Of a DNA stretch of 64,000 bases, positions 1 to 11,095 are shown piece after piece. Each line of letters starts with the position of its first letter. Within the stretch, counting starts at the first letter, position 1. Source of the stretch: Apophysomyces variabilis (lineage: Eukaryota; Mucoromycota; Mucoromycetes; Mucorales; Mucoraceae); NCBI GenBank assembly GCA_002749535.1, contig MZZL01000386.1, positions 62,001-126,000 of the forward strand. Direction: 5' to 3'. The notes beneath the pieces were generated by a model, which worked only from the letters and a program-made list of their open reading frames with translations, did no database searches and was not told the origin of the DNA. The translations under genes and the position numbers were made by a program.

Positions 1-293
1 CGGGTGACGTGGAAGGGGTGGACACGGACACGCAAGTGGAAGGAGTCCTTACCGGAGGTCTTGGCAATGTACTTGTTAGCACAGATACGACCAGCTTCAA
101 GAGCTTCCGCAGAAAGCTGTTCGTACTCGTTGGAGACCAAGTGGACGCAAAGAGGGAAATCGTCGACATGAGCCTTCTTGCGACCCAAATCGTAGATTCT
201 AATCTTGGCATCAGGGACACCACGGCAGTATCTGCTCTTAGGGTAGGGCTTGTTCTTACAGTAACGGTAGCAACGAGCAGGACGGCGACCCAT
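1..293 (-). CDS. RPL10: 60S ribosomal protein L10 (uL16), N-terminal part
   Basis: Component of the large cytosolic ribosomal subunit; uL16 sits near the peptidyl-transferase centre and joins late in 60S maturation. The minus-strand reading starts at ATG 291-293 with [20 protein letters not shown], the highly conserved uL16 N-terminus, and continues through [39 protein letters not shown] and CANKYIAK to HPFHVTR. About 97 codons are visible without an intron; the rest (family length about 210-220 aa) lies before the window. It is divergent from RPS10, sharing a 790 bp intergenic region. The identification is by family similarity and is secure. Confidence 0.96.
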   Translation of the reverse strand, partial: MGRRPARCYRYCKNKPYPKSRYCRGVPDAKIRIYDLGRKKAHVDDFPLCVHLVSNEYEQLSAEALEAGRICANKYIAKTSGKDSFHLRVRVHPFHVT

Positions 294-1084
294 GGCGGAC
301 TAAATAGATACAAAACGACATTATTAAAACATGGGGACATCACTCAATGTACACATGGCAAGTGAGAGAAAAAAGAAAAAATTGAAAACTCCATATGCGC
401 TATTTCCACAACGTCTACAGTTGGCTGCTGTTCATGATTGGATCCTATGTTATTCGTTCATGCGTTCGAAAACGGTATGTTCATGTATGCTGTTCCTTCA
501 TTTCCACGTCGCAAAACGGAAAGAATGTCTGATCCAGATTTTTTCCTTTTCCGCTCATCCATCCATCCGCTCCACTGCTTTTATAGTACAACGTCTACCT
601 GTCCTTCCGCCCCCTCCGTATAAAACAAAAGAAAGAAGATGTTAAGGATGCATACCTATTTTGAGTGAGAGTGGGAGAGACCGATCTTCGCCCTGAACAA
701 GTGCATCTATCGATTAGGCACTAGCTGAGTTTTAGGTACGTCCGTGTCCGATTGCCGGTTGCCTAGGTTACCTCGCATTAAAGAATTCAGGCTATCGCGT
801 AGCCGGACTTCTCACGATACATTCCGAGCTGTTTCGGGTAGCGGTGTGTTGCAGTAGCGCGGAAGCCATAGGCTAACTCACATAGTGAAATGGATACGGC
901 CTCTTTCCATCACCATCACTGTACGTATCATTAGAGGTTGGATGGGGTTCTCAAAGGAAACGACGAACGATATAGAGCGCGAATAAAGAAGAAAAATAAG
1001 CAATGCATGGATGCGATGGATTATCCATATTTTGAATGAGATTTTTTTGGCTGACCGACTTCTTCCTTGAGCAGAGGCACAACT
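294..1084. promoter_or_regulatory. Divergent intergenic region between RPL10 and RPS10
   Basis: This gap separates two ribosomal protein genes transcribed away from each other, so it probably holds both promoters and 5' UTRs. No convincing TATA box was seen next to either start. Two small inverted repeats share the same core: GGCTA-TCGCG-TAGCC at 790-804 and AGCC-ATA-GGCT at 864-874. Short open frames here (for example 331-645) have no recognisable domain and were not called as genes. Confidence 0.5.
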
Positions 1085-1847
1085 ATGCTTGTTTCTAAGC
1101 AGAACAGAAAGCTCATCTACGAGACTCTTTTCAAGGGTACGCTTTTTCCTCTTTTTCCTATATAGAAAGATAAAACCGAATTTATATTCTATACGCATAT
1201 TCTTCTGACAGCAGCATTCTAGACGGTGCTTTGGTGGCTGCCAAGGACTTCAATGCTCCCAAGCATTCTGAAATTGATGTCCCCAACCTTGAGGTCATCA
1301 AGATCATGCAGTCTTTGACTTCCAAGGGCTATGTCAAGACCCAGTTCTCGTGGCAATACTATTACTACACCCTTACCAACGAGGGTATCGATTATCTTCG
1401 CGAATGTACGTTACAACACTTTAAGACTGCCAAGACACCACCACATGCCGCTTGTCATTGACAATACCTTCTCTTTCTTTAATTTGTAATAGACCTTCAC
1501 TTGCCCCAGGAGATCGTGCCTGCCACATTGAAGAAGGCTGCTCGCCCTGCTGCTCCTCGCCGTGCTTGTATGTTTCTATAGCCGTTTCTGTACGACATAC
1601 CAACCTATTTTTTGCTTTTTTTTCTTTCTCTTTTTTTAGTCGGTGAAGGTCGTGAGGGACCTCGCGGACCACGTGGCGACCGTGACGATTACAGACGAAA
1701 GGAAGGAGCCTCTGGCGACTTCAAACCTGAATTCCGAGGTGGTTTGGGTAAGTCTTGGGTTGTGCGGTGTAAGGAGTAGTGAGAGGACTGCAAAAGAAAC
1801 CTGACCTGATCTGTGGGGATTTTGTAGGACGTGGCCGTCGCGAGTAA
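1085..1847 (+). CDS. RPS10: 40S ribosomal protein S10 (eS10), five exons
   Basis: Small-subunit ribosomal protein near the mRNA entry/head region. Exons read as 1085-1136, 1223-1405, 1493-1567, 1640-1747 and 1828-1847; all junctions are GT-AG and phases sum to 438 nt (145 aa). The start [17 protein letters not shown] matches the eS10 N-terminus. Exon 2 carries [19 protein letters not shown] and [16 protein letters not shown], exon 3 [19 protein letters not shown], the classical eS10 winged-helix core. The tail (exons 4-5) is the usual Gly/Arg/Asp-rich extension ([19 protein letters not shown]), ending RGRRE. Small terminal exons are typical of intron-rich ribosomal protein genes in Mucoromycota. 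Divergent from RPL10. Confidence 0.95.
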
Positions 1848-2485
1848 GCTCTTATTTTTTTTTTTCGTTTTTCCTTTGCTATTGTCACACATAACCCGAA
1901 ATACATTGATGTTCGTTGAACAAAAGAGAAACTGAAAAAGCGTGATACGTCTGTTTATTGAGAAAATCGTGATATATATTATTGCATGGATACTACTACT
2001 ACCTTTTTCTCGTAGCCAAGACAATCAATCCATCAGCAACACCCTGATAGGTCTGCCCCTCCTTTCACGACAACCTCCATGGACAGACAACACAACAATC
2101 TCCTTACCACGTATTTTTAGAGTGCAGTCAGAGCAAAAAGACAACGACAGTACGGGTCATTAGGAGAGATATTTGAGAAGGCGCTAAAACATCAGCAGAT
2201 ACCAGACTTGAGCACGGGGCATGCTTGGGATTTCTGTTTTTGAGAACAACATAGCGGGAACACAATTGGGCGTTTTCTACATAATGTCGTCAGAGAGCGA
2301 CAGAGTGAGACATACACACAGAGAGAGTGTTCCGATGTCCGCATCAGGAGATATAAGATAGTCCTTCTACTTTTCTTACCTTTCTTTTGTATTTCTCATC
2401 TTTCTTGATTTTCCCTTTCTATTCCCTTTCCTTTCCTTAAGCCATATTTTCCCTTTTTTCCCTCTCTCTCTCTCTCTCTCAGCTC
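1848..2485. promoter_or_regulatory. RPS10 3' flank and pyrimidine-rich leader of the next gene
   Basis: Gene-free stretch. From about 2366 to 2483 the plus strand is almost pure C/T and ends in a (CT)n run, CAG and then the ATG at 2486. Such CT-rich tracts are common in fungal core promoters and 5' leaders. The CTCTCTCAG just before the ATG could equally be a 3' splice site of a 5' UTR intron; sequence alone does not decide. Confidence 0.5.
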
Positions 2486-4027
2486 ATGAGTGTTCAGGCC
2501 ACGGTGGCACTTTTCAACAAGAGAAGCAGCATTAGCAGCATTGCCAGTCCACCTAATTCGAGGCGACATAGTAGAGTAAACGATCGTGCGGATGGCAAAC
2601 CGTATGATTTCAAATATCCATCGACAGGGTGTGCTGTGGCATCAATGGTCAATCGTTTCTCTGGCCAATTCGACAGGATATCAATTAATCGTGCATGCAC
2701 CAGCCCCACCCCCAATAAAACGGAGCGTAGATGCACGCCATCGGACAATGGACATCTGCAGCGCACCACAGCTCTGGATACAACCATCGACGAACTCCTC
2801 GCCATGCATCAAGCATTATTAGATCAATGTTCAGCGGCGGAGAAAAGAGTCCGACCGCTTGAGGCACAATTGGCAGCCTCTTTGCAGGTCAAAGAGTACT
2901 TGACAAAAAAGCTACAACAGGTTTCAGGAGAACGTGACAACTTAGAAAGACAACTGTCGATGTATCGCCACGACCAAATCGACACCCCGACCTCTCCTGA
3001 ATCCAACCCATATTCTGACTATTTTTCAGTCAACACCGAACAGCCCCAGCAGCACAGCGAACTGAAACGACGAAACACCCTGGGGTCTGTCTCCGCCACA
3101 CACCATCGATCTCAGGAGGCGGCGACGGCAACGACGACATGTAACACCACTGCTAACGACCAGATTCAGATCGAAAAACAGCTCATGGACTACATTACAG
3201 CTTATGAACGAGATACACAAAGAATGGTTCAATCGTATATGAGTGAATTGGAAGCACAGCGCTCCAAAACAAGGATGTTACGAGATGTGATCGACAAACA
3301 GGACTCGTTAATCGGTGTATATGAAACTATGTTGCGGACTTCCAGACGACAGGACAACGAAGCAGCCAATGCGGCCAAAAAGCGCAAAGCTTATTCTGTG
3401 AATGCCAGCGATGAACTGTTGAAGGCCCAGGTGGAATTGCAACGTTTAGAGCTCGAAGACAAGCAACAATTACTATCCATCTTATTGCGTGAACGGGAAG
3501 ATTTGATGAAGAAAGTAAATGAGAAGGACCAACCGCACGATAAAGACTTGTCGGCCACACGACCCGCATTGCGAAGGAAACGTAGCCTGTCGCATCCTGT
3601 CAGTCGGTCGTCGATCGAGATCTTGGCCACCATTGCCAGACCTTCTTCTTCTTCTTGTTCTCCTGAAAAAGTCGAAAAAAGGAGTTCTTCTCCGCCGACA
3701 GGACCCCCGCGGGACCCACTTCCCCCGGTACCTTTGTTGCCATCGGTGCCTAGCCGCCGATCATCGCCTGTTGTACCCGACATGTCCTACAGTACCACCC
3801 CTTCCTCCTCCTATACATCCTTGACTACCGCTGAGTTCGAACAAGAAACGACTACTCACCACCCACAACCGATTCGCATCAAACGTCATTCAGACCCACG
3901 AAGTATTACCTCCAACGAAGTCCCTTCTGCACCTGAAAAATTCTGGAAATGTACAGGTGGCATAACGCAACGCAGAAGTTCAAAACGATTTTGGAAAGGT
4001 TTGAAACATATATTTGGAGCCTCATAA
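2486..4027 (+). CDS. Coiled-coil protein with proline-rich and basic C-terminal regions, function unknown
   Basis: Uninterrupted 513-codon frame with strong codon structure. I do not recognise a family. Residues about 1-95 are low complexity and Ser/Arg rich. Heptad-like helices occupy about 100-163 (TIDELLAMHQALLDQCSAAE onward) and about 220-345 (YMSELEAQRSKTRMLRDVID, VELQRLELEDKQQLL). Residues about 395-430 are Ser/Pro rich with PPTGPPRDPLPPVPLLPSVP, which looks like an SH3 or WW ligand. The last 20 residues are basic and aromatic (SSKRFWKGLKHIFGAS), possibly an amphipathic membrane- or cortex-binding helix. The role as a cortical scaffold is inference only. Convergent with the Sec9-like gene; the two stop codons are about 220 bp apart. 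Confidence 0.75.
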   Translation: MSVQATVALFNKRSSISSIASPPNSRRHSRVNDRADGKPYDFKYPSTGCAVASMVNRFSGQFDRISINRACTSPTPNKTERRCTPSDNGHLQRTTALDTTIDELLAMHQALLDQCSAAEKRVRPLEAQLAASLQVKEYLTKKLQQVSGERDNLERQLSMYRHDQIDTPTSPESNPYSDYFSVNTEQPQQHSELKRRNTLGSVSATHHRSQEAATATTTCNTTANDQIQIEKQLMDYITAYERDTQRMVQSYMSELEAQRSKTRMLRDVIDKQDSLIGVYETMLRTSRRQDNEAANAAKKRKAYSVNASDELLKAQVELQRLELEDKQQLLSILLREREDLMKKVNEKDQPHDKDLSATRPALRRKRSLSHPVSRSSIEILATIARPSSSSCSPEKVEKRSSSPPTGPPRDPLPPVPLLPSVPSRRSSPVVPDMSYSTTPSSSYTSLTTAEFEQETTTHHPQPIRIKRHSDPRSITSNEVPSAPEKFWKCTGGITQRRSSKRFWKGLKHIFGAS

Positions 4028-4243
4028 AGAAAAAAAGAATCACAAGAACAAAAAAGAAACAGGATTTTTGGTTGCCCAATTCATCAATGTATATAAGATC
4101 TTTTCATTCGAAATATTTTTGTTCATTCAAAGTTCTCGGAGAGAGCCTTCCTTTTTGTTATTCCCTTTTCGCAGAAAGCAGAACGAAAAGAGAAGAAAAC
4201 AAAATAAAAAAAAAAGACATATCTGTTTTATAGTACATTCTCT

Positions 4244-5235
4244 TTAACGTGTGTTATCCAGTGTATGTGTTGTAGTCGTCAGTTTCTCGCTAATGGGATT
4301 AACTTTCTTTGTCAGTTTTGTCAATTGGTTCGTTTGACTTTCAATCTCTGTGCCCATGACCTTTGCATGATGGTGTAGATTCGACAAGATATCGGAAAAA
4401 GCGTCGACATTTTGCGCAATTTCATCTTCTGCTGCTTCATCATCTATCGTAGGTTCAAATTGGTATCGATGCTTCTCTTTTTCTTTTGCTGCTGCTGCTG
4501 TGCGACTTGGGTCACCAAACTTTGCTTGAAAGGATGCATTTTCTGCGTGACGTTGGGCAACCTCAAGGCGTGTACGTGATTGATATTCGAATTGGCGGAT
4601 CTTATCTCTTTCGACTGTCTGATCTGCCAGTTCCTGTCGAAGCATTTCCAATTCCTTTTCCGATTTCTTCTTCTTGCTTCTAAACGGATTTTTAGGAATG
4701 AAAATCGACCGATTCAATTGCTTCAATTCGTTGGCCTGCACAGCGGCTCGATCGGACTGTTCCTTGGCAAGATGCATTTGACGGTGAACGTGTGCAACCT
4801 GCTCTACATAGGTTGAGAAACAAAAACTTTCCGCTCATGACCAGACTATACGTCTTTCTTCATCTACTCACCAGCTTGTTCTCCTAACATGCACAACGTC
4901 TTTTCTGCAGCTCCCTCCGCCCCGCGCAGTCTCTGCAACGTATTTCGTGTACTTTCTAATGTGTCCATTCGTACATTATGAATCTGTTCTTTCAACCGAT
5001 CCACCTCCTGTTCTTCTTCGCTTTTAGCAAATCGGCTGCTAGCATACGCATCTTCTTGTCCTTGTTGATCGAACTTTGGCCTACTGCGAAACAGCTCTTG
5101 TCGTGCCATATCTTCTGTTAAACGCTCCGGAACAAACTCATTCTCCACTGCCGAAGAGAATGGGTTCTTATCATCCCTGTACGGCTGTTCAACCGTAACT
5201 GGTTTTGTGTCCTTTGATTTCTTTTGCCAAAACAT
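4244..5235 (-). CDS. SEC9: Sec9/SNAP-25-type Qbc SNARE
   Basis: Predicted plasma-membrane t-SNARE light chain supplying two SNARE helices for exocytic fusion. Two exons, 4872-5235 and 4244-4803, with a 68 nt GT-AG intron (4804-4871); 307 aa. The N-terminus MFWQKKSKDTKP lacks a membrane segment, as in SNAP-25/Sec9. The Qb helix spans roughly residues 75-150 (VDRLKEQIHNVRMDTLESTR, continuing over the intron as LGEQAEQVAHVHRQMHLAKE) followed by NELKQLNRSIFIPKNPF, a typical linker. The Qc helix is at the C-terminus with the zero-layer glutamine in MGTEIESQTNQLTKLTKKV. It is shorter than yeast Sec9 (651 aa), which has a long N-terminal extension, and closer to Spo20/SNAP-25 size. Confidence 0.88.
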
Positions 5236-5599
5236 TAAGACATGGAGAAGGATTTAGAAGAGCAACGGAAAAACAAAAAAAACAAGATTAGACATCTGCA
5301 TGAAAGTCAAACCAATAAGTTTCAGGTATAGGACAGTGGCTGGTTCAGCAACAAATGAAAGATACACTAGCGCCCTTTTTTTTTTCTTTGCGTATCAGTC
5401 TCGACGTTAATGAACAACTATGAACGAGATACTCATAAAGAATTAATATCTCTAAGAGTTAACCGTCTATCGCATAAAGGTTCAATGGCTGAATCGTAGA
5501 GTGAATTGGAGAAATCCAAATCCATGCCAGCCCCACTGTGGAAAAGTCACACAAACTCTTTTCTCCACTTGTCTTTCTTGCCCGCGTTTTCACGAAGTC
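5236..5599. promoter_or_regulatory. Divergent gap between SEC9-like and aldo-keto reductase genes
   Basis: The 364 bp between the two divergent start codons presumably holds both promoters. It is AT-rich with a T-run near 5377-5390. No motif was recognised. Confidence 0.35.
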
Positions 5600-6817
5600 A
5601 TGGCGAAACCGACATTCACACTTCATAACGGAGCAAGCTTCCCCGCTCTTGGATGTTCGTTGAGCAATCAAACGATAGACAACTGACAGCAGGACGTAGT
5701 GGGAACATACCGCGTTAAGTCGGAACAAGACCTGAGACCTGTCATCAGAGAAGCCATACGATCTGGATACAGGTTGATCGGTATGAAGGATTGCATGGCT
5801 CTGACAGCACGTATAACCAACCAGACACAGATACTGCGACGGTCTACAAAAACGAAGAAGTAATCGGGCGTATTCTGAAAGAAATATTCGAAGATGAATC
5901 GTTTGGTATCCGAAGAGAAGACTTGTTCGTGACATCCAAACTATGTATGTCTTGGGAAAAGAAAAGGAGCTTGCTGACTAAAGCTTAAACAAAAGCGCCT
6001 CAGCATCAAGGTTACGACGCGTGCTACCAAGGTAGAAAATGCGAACAGGATGATGGAAAGAAAATTTATCGTTAGTCGAATAGCTGTCAACGATTCTTTA
6101 CAACGCTTGGGTTTGGAATATTTGGATCTGTATCTGATTCATTGGCCAGGGTATGTGTTATACAAAGGAATTGCTTTCGATGTGCAACGTTTAATTCTGT
6201 TGATGTATGAAACAAAGCACTTCAAAGAAGAAGCTGTCTGATCCTAAGAATCGTGAAAACCGGACAGAAAGTTATCGAGCGCTGGAACAATTGCACCGAG
6301 AGGGAAAGTTGCGTCATATTGGTGTATCGAACTATACAGCTGCGCATCTGCAAGATCTACTCGAAAACTGCGATATCGTCCCTCATGTGCATCAGTTTGA
6401 GCTACATCCTTGTTTATACCAGCCAGACATTCTGTCTATTTGTACCCAGCATCAGATACAGGTTCAGGCCTATTCGAGTTTAGGAGAAGGTAGACTTGTG
6501 GATGGATCTATTCGGCTACAAGAGTTAGAAAGAATAGCAAATGTATTGCATGTCACATCAGCTCAAGTGCTATTACGATGGGCTATACAACATGGCTGGG
6601 CTGTCATACCAAAGTCGAAATCCTCAACTCGCGTTCAGCAGAATGCTGATATATTTTCGTTTGACTTATCTGCAGAGGTAAACCGATCTTATCCTACTCT
6701 ATATCAAAGGCTAATCTTAATTATTTTGTTTGATGTATTTAGGATATGTCTTGCCTAGACAATATTCATAACAATACAAGTCGTCGATTCTGTTGGGATC
6801 CAACTGAAATATACTAA
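5600..6817 (+). CDS. Aldo-keto reductase, seven exons
   Basis: NADPH-dependent carbonyl reductase of the AKR (TIM-barrel) superfamily; the substrate cannot be told from sequence. Exons: 5600-5654, 5700-5780, 5831-5944, 5996-6031, 6084-6150, 6218-6677, 6743-6817, all GT-AG with consistent phase, 888 nt, 295 aa. The N-terminus MAKPTFTLHNGASFPALGLG is the usual AKR strand. RLIDTATVYKNEE holds catalytic Asp and Tyr, VTSKL the catalytic Lys, YLDLYLIHWPG the conserved His. GVSNYTAAHLQDLL and HQFELHPCLYQ follow, then VIPKSKSSTRVQQNADIFSF, the NADPH-phosphate loop. It resembles the prokaryote-like 2,5-diketogluconate reductase/AKR5 group. Introns are very short (45-67 nt). The tail ends FCWDPTEIY. 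The start is chosen by family match. Confidence 0.88.
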
Positions 6818-7666
6818 GGCTTAACACGAAAGAAAATAGTTAGAACGAAAATCTATGTATCATTAAGATAGTGAAAGCTCGAGATAAAGCTATATTGCTA
6901 GTAAGCAGCTTTATAAAAATTTGACTTAAAAATAAATACGATTCTATCAACATGTTGTTTACCTACCTTACTAACGGTAACTGCTAACTTTTCTAGCGTC
7001 AACTTTTTTAGTGTGTCCTCTTACAGAAACTAGTTTTCTTCATTGAATAACTTTTAAAAATATCGCCATACATTATATGGCTTAAGCTTTGTTTAACTTT
7101 TTCACGGAAGGTTAACTTTGAGTTTGAAATGAAGCTAATTGAAACACATGTCAAGATGATGCTTCAATCAACTATAACATTTTGAAAACAAAGTAAACAT
7201 GACCAAGTAATTTCAAATGATATAAGACGGTATTTGTTGCTTACTTAGTATTAACAATACCTTTAGTATTTATTATTGAGTAACTATTGTAATGTTTTAT
7301 CTGATGAGAAAAAGAGACAAGCAATATATGCGGGACTCAATGTAGGATAATGTTTATTCAAATAAAAACATTGCTCTTTTATACGAAAATTTCTATAAGT
7401 CTAGATGGATAGGATTGTGATAATGGACTGTGCTCTGTACTAAGTGATTTGTAATTGCCTTCTATAATAGAGAGACTTCTCCATAGCAGATTATAGAAGC
7501 TTGGTATTGTTTATTATATTAACAAACTAAGTTAATATTGCTTAATCGCATATTATATAAGTTCATGTATAAAGTCTATCTTCCCTATTTAGACATAATT
7601 GGAGTAATGAGAGTATCCATTATAGCTATAGATGCAACACTCATAATTAGTTCTTACAAAAGTTAG
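6818..7666. other. AT-rich gene-free stretch
   Basis: No coding frame or RNA gene was recognised downstream of the reductase. Base composition is clearly more AT-rich than the neighbouring genes. It leads into two transposon insertions. Confidence 0.5.
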
Positions 7667-7879
7667 TAGGGCTTGAAATGGGTGGGCCTTAACTGGTTGG
7701 GTCATAACTGGGCTGGGCTAAGATCTTAACCTGGAACCTAGCACACTAGGCCTATCACACTAAGATGGGCTTATTGACCCATGGGCCAACTCAGGCGGGT
7801 CAATTTTATGGCTCAGAACCCAGTTTACTGAGGCCGCCTGGCAAACATCCAGTTGAGCCAGGTCAAATTCTGAGCCTTA
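7667..7879. mobile_element. 213 bp non-autonomous hAT-type MITE
   Basis: A GC-richer island in AT-rich DNA. The left end reads TAGGGCTTGAAATGGG and continues to TTAACTGG; the reverse complement of the right end reads TAAGGCTCAGAATTTG and continues to TCAACTGG, giving imperfect terminal inverted repeats of about 30 bp. It is flanked by AAAGTTAG (7659-7666) and AAAATTAG (7880-7887), an 8 bp target-site duplication with one mismatch, the length made by hAT transposases. Internal TGGGC/GCCCA motifs repeat in both orientations, as in hAT subterminal regions. There is no coding capacity. Its ends differ from those of the neighbouring 3.1 kb hAT, so a different transposase probably moved it. Confidence 0.72.
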
Positions 7880-8093
7880 AAAATTAGTTTGATTTTTCTT
7901 ACTTTATCTCGTCTTAATAAAGCTAACTTTAGCATATTTTATTAAATAATCATACTTTTTCAGTTATTTTCTAGTTACGTAAAGTATGAAGAATGGCTGT
8001 TTACATTATTATATACTCCATTCAAACTCTTTAAAGGCGTCTGGTTTAGATATTCAAGCCTACTTCCAGTTTTTTGACTATATTTAGGGTTCC

Positions 8094-8204
8094 GTACGGT
8101 TCGGTTCTTCTCGGTTCTTCGGCAGAACCGAATCGAACCGTCGTAGTGAAGGAACCGAACCGAACCGAACCGAACCGAACCGAGGAACTGAGGAACCGAA
8201 CCGA
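8094..8204. repeat. Left subterminal repeats of the hAT element
   Basis: Short units of CGGTTC and its complement GAACCG recur here, including a perfect tandem array of the pentamer AACCG at about 8153-8182. The same unit occurs three times at the right end (11143-11170, CTTCGGTT). Such repeats bind the transposase in hAT elements. They also create an open frame rich in FGSVRFGS on the minus strand that is not a gene. Confidence 0.8.
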
Positions 8205-8807
8205 CCTAATCAAACTAAAACTTGGTAAAACAAGAAAAGGACTATATAGGAACTTTTTTACTGGAAAGCCAAGGACTATAAAACGTGTATATAATGTGGT
8301 TATCGTGAAAAGAGAATAACTTCTGTAGAAAATACAGTCATCGTAGTTCAAAAACTGTTTTACATTGAGATTAGCTTGGCATTTCACTCATTTCAGTTGG
8401 CTAAGATGAGCCTTGGTTTTGCGCTCTACTAATTCATTCAGATGATGAAATGAGCATTTCGTCATTAATGAATTTCTATGGAGATGGTCGTAAATCAGGC
8501 AAATGGTATGCGCTGGACACGGTAAGTGAAATGACGTACGTACTGTATCCCTGTTTTGGCTTCGCGCAGTAGCAGCAAAAGGCCGTAGAAGTTACCCAAA
8601 ATGGATAGCTGTAGGATCTGTTCAATGAGATCATCGGCCTTGCTCCTCTTTTAGAAAGACAGGCCGTATTATCGTTTGAAGCAAAGCTGTCAACCTTTTA
8701 AGTACTTTAATTGTCAAAATGCCAAATTGACAAATAGTATAAATACTGAGAAGTCTCCTACAATAAAAAGTCAATATCTTTTTCAATACGATTTTCAGAC
8801 ACTTATA

Positions 8808-11095
8808 ATGGTTTTCGAACGCGGTGAATCTTCCAGAGATCCTCGAGGTACTCTCTCAGATAGGGTAAAATTACTATCGTTTATTGTACCCTGTCTCGAT
8901 TAACCTTTGTCAGCAGGCAATGACAGAACGTATGTCGATAGCACGAGAGTCATCTGTGATGTCGCTAGACTCTATGGCTTCAGGCACTGACCTAGGAGAA
9001 TCTGGATCCTTCATGCTGGATACACAGTCTCAAGAATCTGTTTCAACTGACATTGATAATGACGAGGCCAAGGGTAGTTGGATTTTAAAATTCAAGTATG
9101 GCGAGCGGTTCGTTGATAAAGATGGGAAAAGCCGGATTCGATGCCTTCTTCCTGGATGTGGTGGCAAGCATTTTGCAGCAAACCAGTCGTGCACATCTGG
9201 ACTACTTAAACATTTACGCGTCAAGCACGATGTCACCAAGGATCATGGCCCTCATGCAGGCAAAAATAAACGGGTTCTTGGTGCTCTCGACAAGTTTCTA
9301 ATTGGCACAAAACGACCTCGAACTTTCGACAAAGTGCAGTTTCATGAGCAATTTGTCAAATTCCTTGTGAAGGCTAAGCTACCATTCAATATCAGCGAAA
9401 ACGAGGAACTACACACATTACTTGAAATGGCACAGTCAGCACCAACGGTTGATTCGGTGAAGCTTCCGTCGGCAGACACAGTTGCCAAAAAGGTTTTTTA
9501 TTTCCATCTTATCCATACATGTTTAACTTACAGAGAAATAGACCAGAGAGCAGTATTTCCGTTATAAGGACAAGGTTGCCGCTTTGTTGAGCAAAATACC
9601 AATGATATCCTGTACCATTGACTCTTGGACAAGTCCTTTTCGTCAAGAATTCCTTGGGGTTACAAGTCATTGGATTTCCACATCAACTTGGACGATGCAA
9701 GAATTACGGTTGGGCTTTGAGCCTTTGAACGGTCCACATACTGGAGAAAAATCTGGCGGAAGCATTCTTAACAATCATTAAAGAGTTTGATCTGTGCGAA
9801 AATCTCTTTACTATAACCAGCGATAATGCGTCAAACATGCTAAAGATGACACAGGTTATAGAAACACGCGCTATAGAAAATGAATGGGTAATTAGATTAA
9901 TCATATAATTCCTGTATACTTATAATCTCTTGCAAAACTAGCCTTTCCGAGCAGAGTTGCATCATATACCTTGCTTGGGTCATATTATCAACTTGGCTGT
10001 CCAAGACATACTGAAGATCGGCCTATCAGCACAAGCACCAGAAACTGAGGACGAACTTGATAATGAACACCAATCCATGGAGACAAATGTCATATTAAAC
10101 TGCGAAAAGGCATTAACAAGATAAGGTACAAACGCGCATTCATTTTTCGTCTTTGCTAAATAACTACTTACCAGATCCTCACCCCAACGGATTGAAAAAT
10201 TCAAGCGTATTCAATTAAATGAAAAGTGCCCCGACCTCATACTTATAAGCGACGTTCGTACCCGTTGGAATTCGACGTTCCAAATGCTTGCTCGTGCGGT
10301 AGTTTTGAAGGATGCTTACATGGCAATGTGTTCCAGTTTGCCAGAGCTGAATCACTATAAACTTACAGACAACGAGTGGACATGCATTGATCAAGTGAAG
10401 AATCTGCTCCATATGTTTGATGTCGTGACCGAACGTCTTTCTGCAAGCAAATCCCATGCGACAATCAATACAAGCATCTTATTTTACAATAAGCTCATGG
10501 ACTCGCTGGAAGATTTCGCAGCTGATACTCAGAACTATACGGAATTGCAAAACGCTGCCGGGATTGGATTAAAAAAGCTGCAAAAGTATTACTGCAAAAC
10601 GGATAATACGCACGTCTACGCAGTTCTACAGCAATGGACCCACGTATGAAGTTCTCATGGTGGTATCGAAGTGGTTGGGAGGAAGAATGGCAGGTCCTTA
10701 GCCAGAACATGATGAAGGACACTTGGTCCAGTTTTCCGAAAAGAGGAGAGGCCGAAGCTGTAGTTGACCAAAAGATGAAGGAGCTTTATGACTTGTACGG
10801 AATGCCGAATACGTCAGACGAGCTAGCTGATTACATTTCAGAGAAAATCTGCGCTCCTACTACAGGAGGTAACAAAGCCTTGGAATTGGTATACTGGCAG
10901 ATGCAGTCGCATCGATGGCCAAATCTTGCTAACATGGCGGCACAATATTTAGCTGTTCCAGCAACGTCAACACCATCTGAACGATGCTTTTCAGCATCGC
11001 GCCTTTTACTTCCCTACACACATAATCGACTAGACCCACATGTTATAAAACAGTTAATGCTTTTAGAATCTTGGTCATCCTTTTCTTTTGAATAA
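8808..11095 (+). pseudogene. hAT transposase with BED zinc finger, frameshifted
   Basis: A probable first exon starts at 8808 (MVFERGESSRDPRG) and splices to about 8918. The BED finger lies around 9070-9240 (CLLPGCGGKHF, LLKHLRVKH). The catalytic domain is spread over several exons: ISCTIDSWTSPFRQEFLGVT, LFTITSDNASNMLKMTQ, HIPCLGHIINLAVQDILK, SSPQRIEKFKRIQLNEK and DVRTRWNSTF are standard hAT blocks. The C-terminal dimerisation domain is at 10880-11095 (AVPATSTPSERCFSASRLLL). Reading by similarity needs a frame change at the five-A run 9747-9751, another near 10090-10100, and a third near 10615-10630, none explained by a GT-AG intron. I therefore call it a decayed copy, although single-base homopolymer error could explain the first. 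Confidence 0.82.

Noticed and set aside
6207..6758. Independent 183-codon protein
   Set aside because: It is exon 6 of the aldo-keto reductase read into the flanking introns.
8046..8387. Minus-strand frame with repeated FGSVRFGS
   Set aside because: It is a translation of the GAACCG subterminal repeats of the hAT element, not a protein gene.
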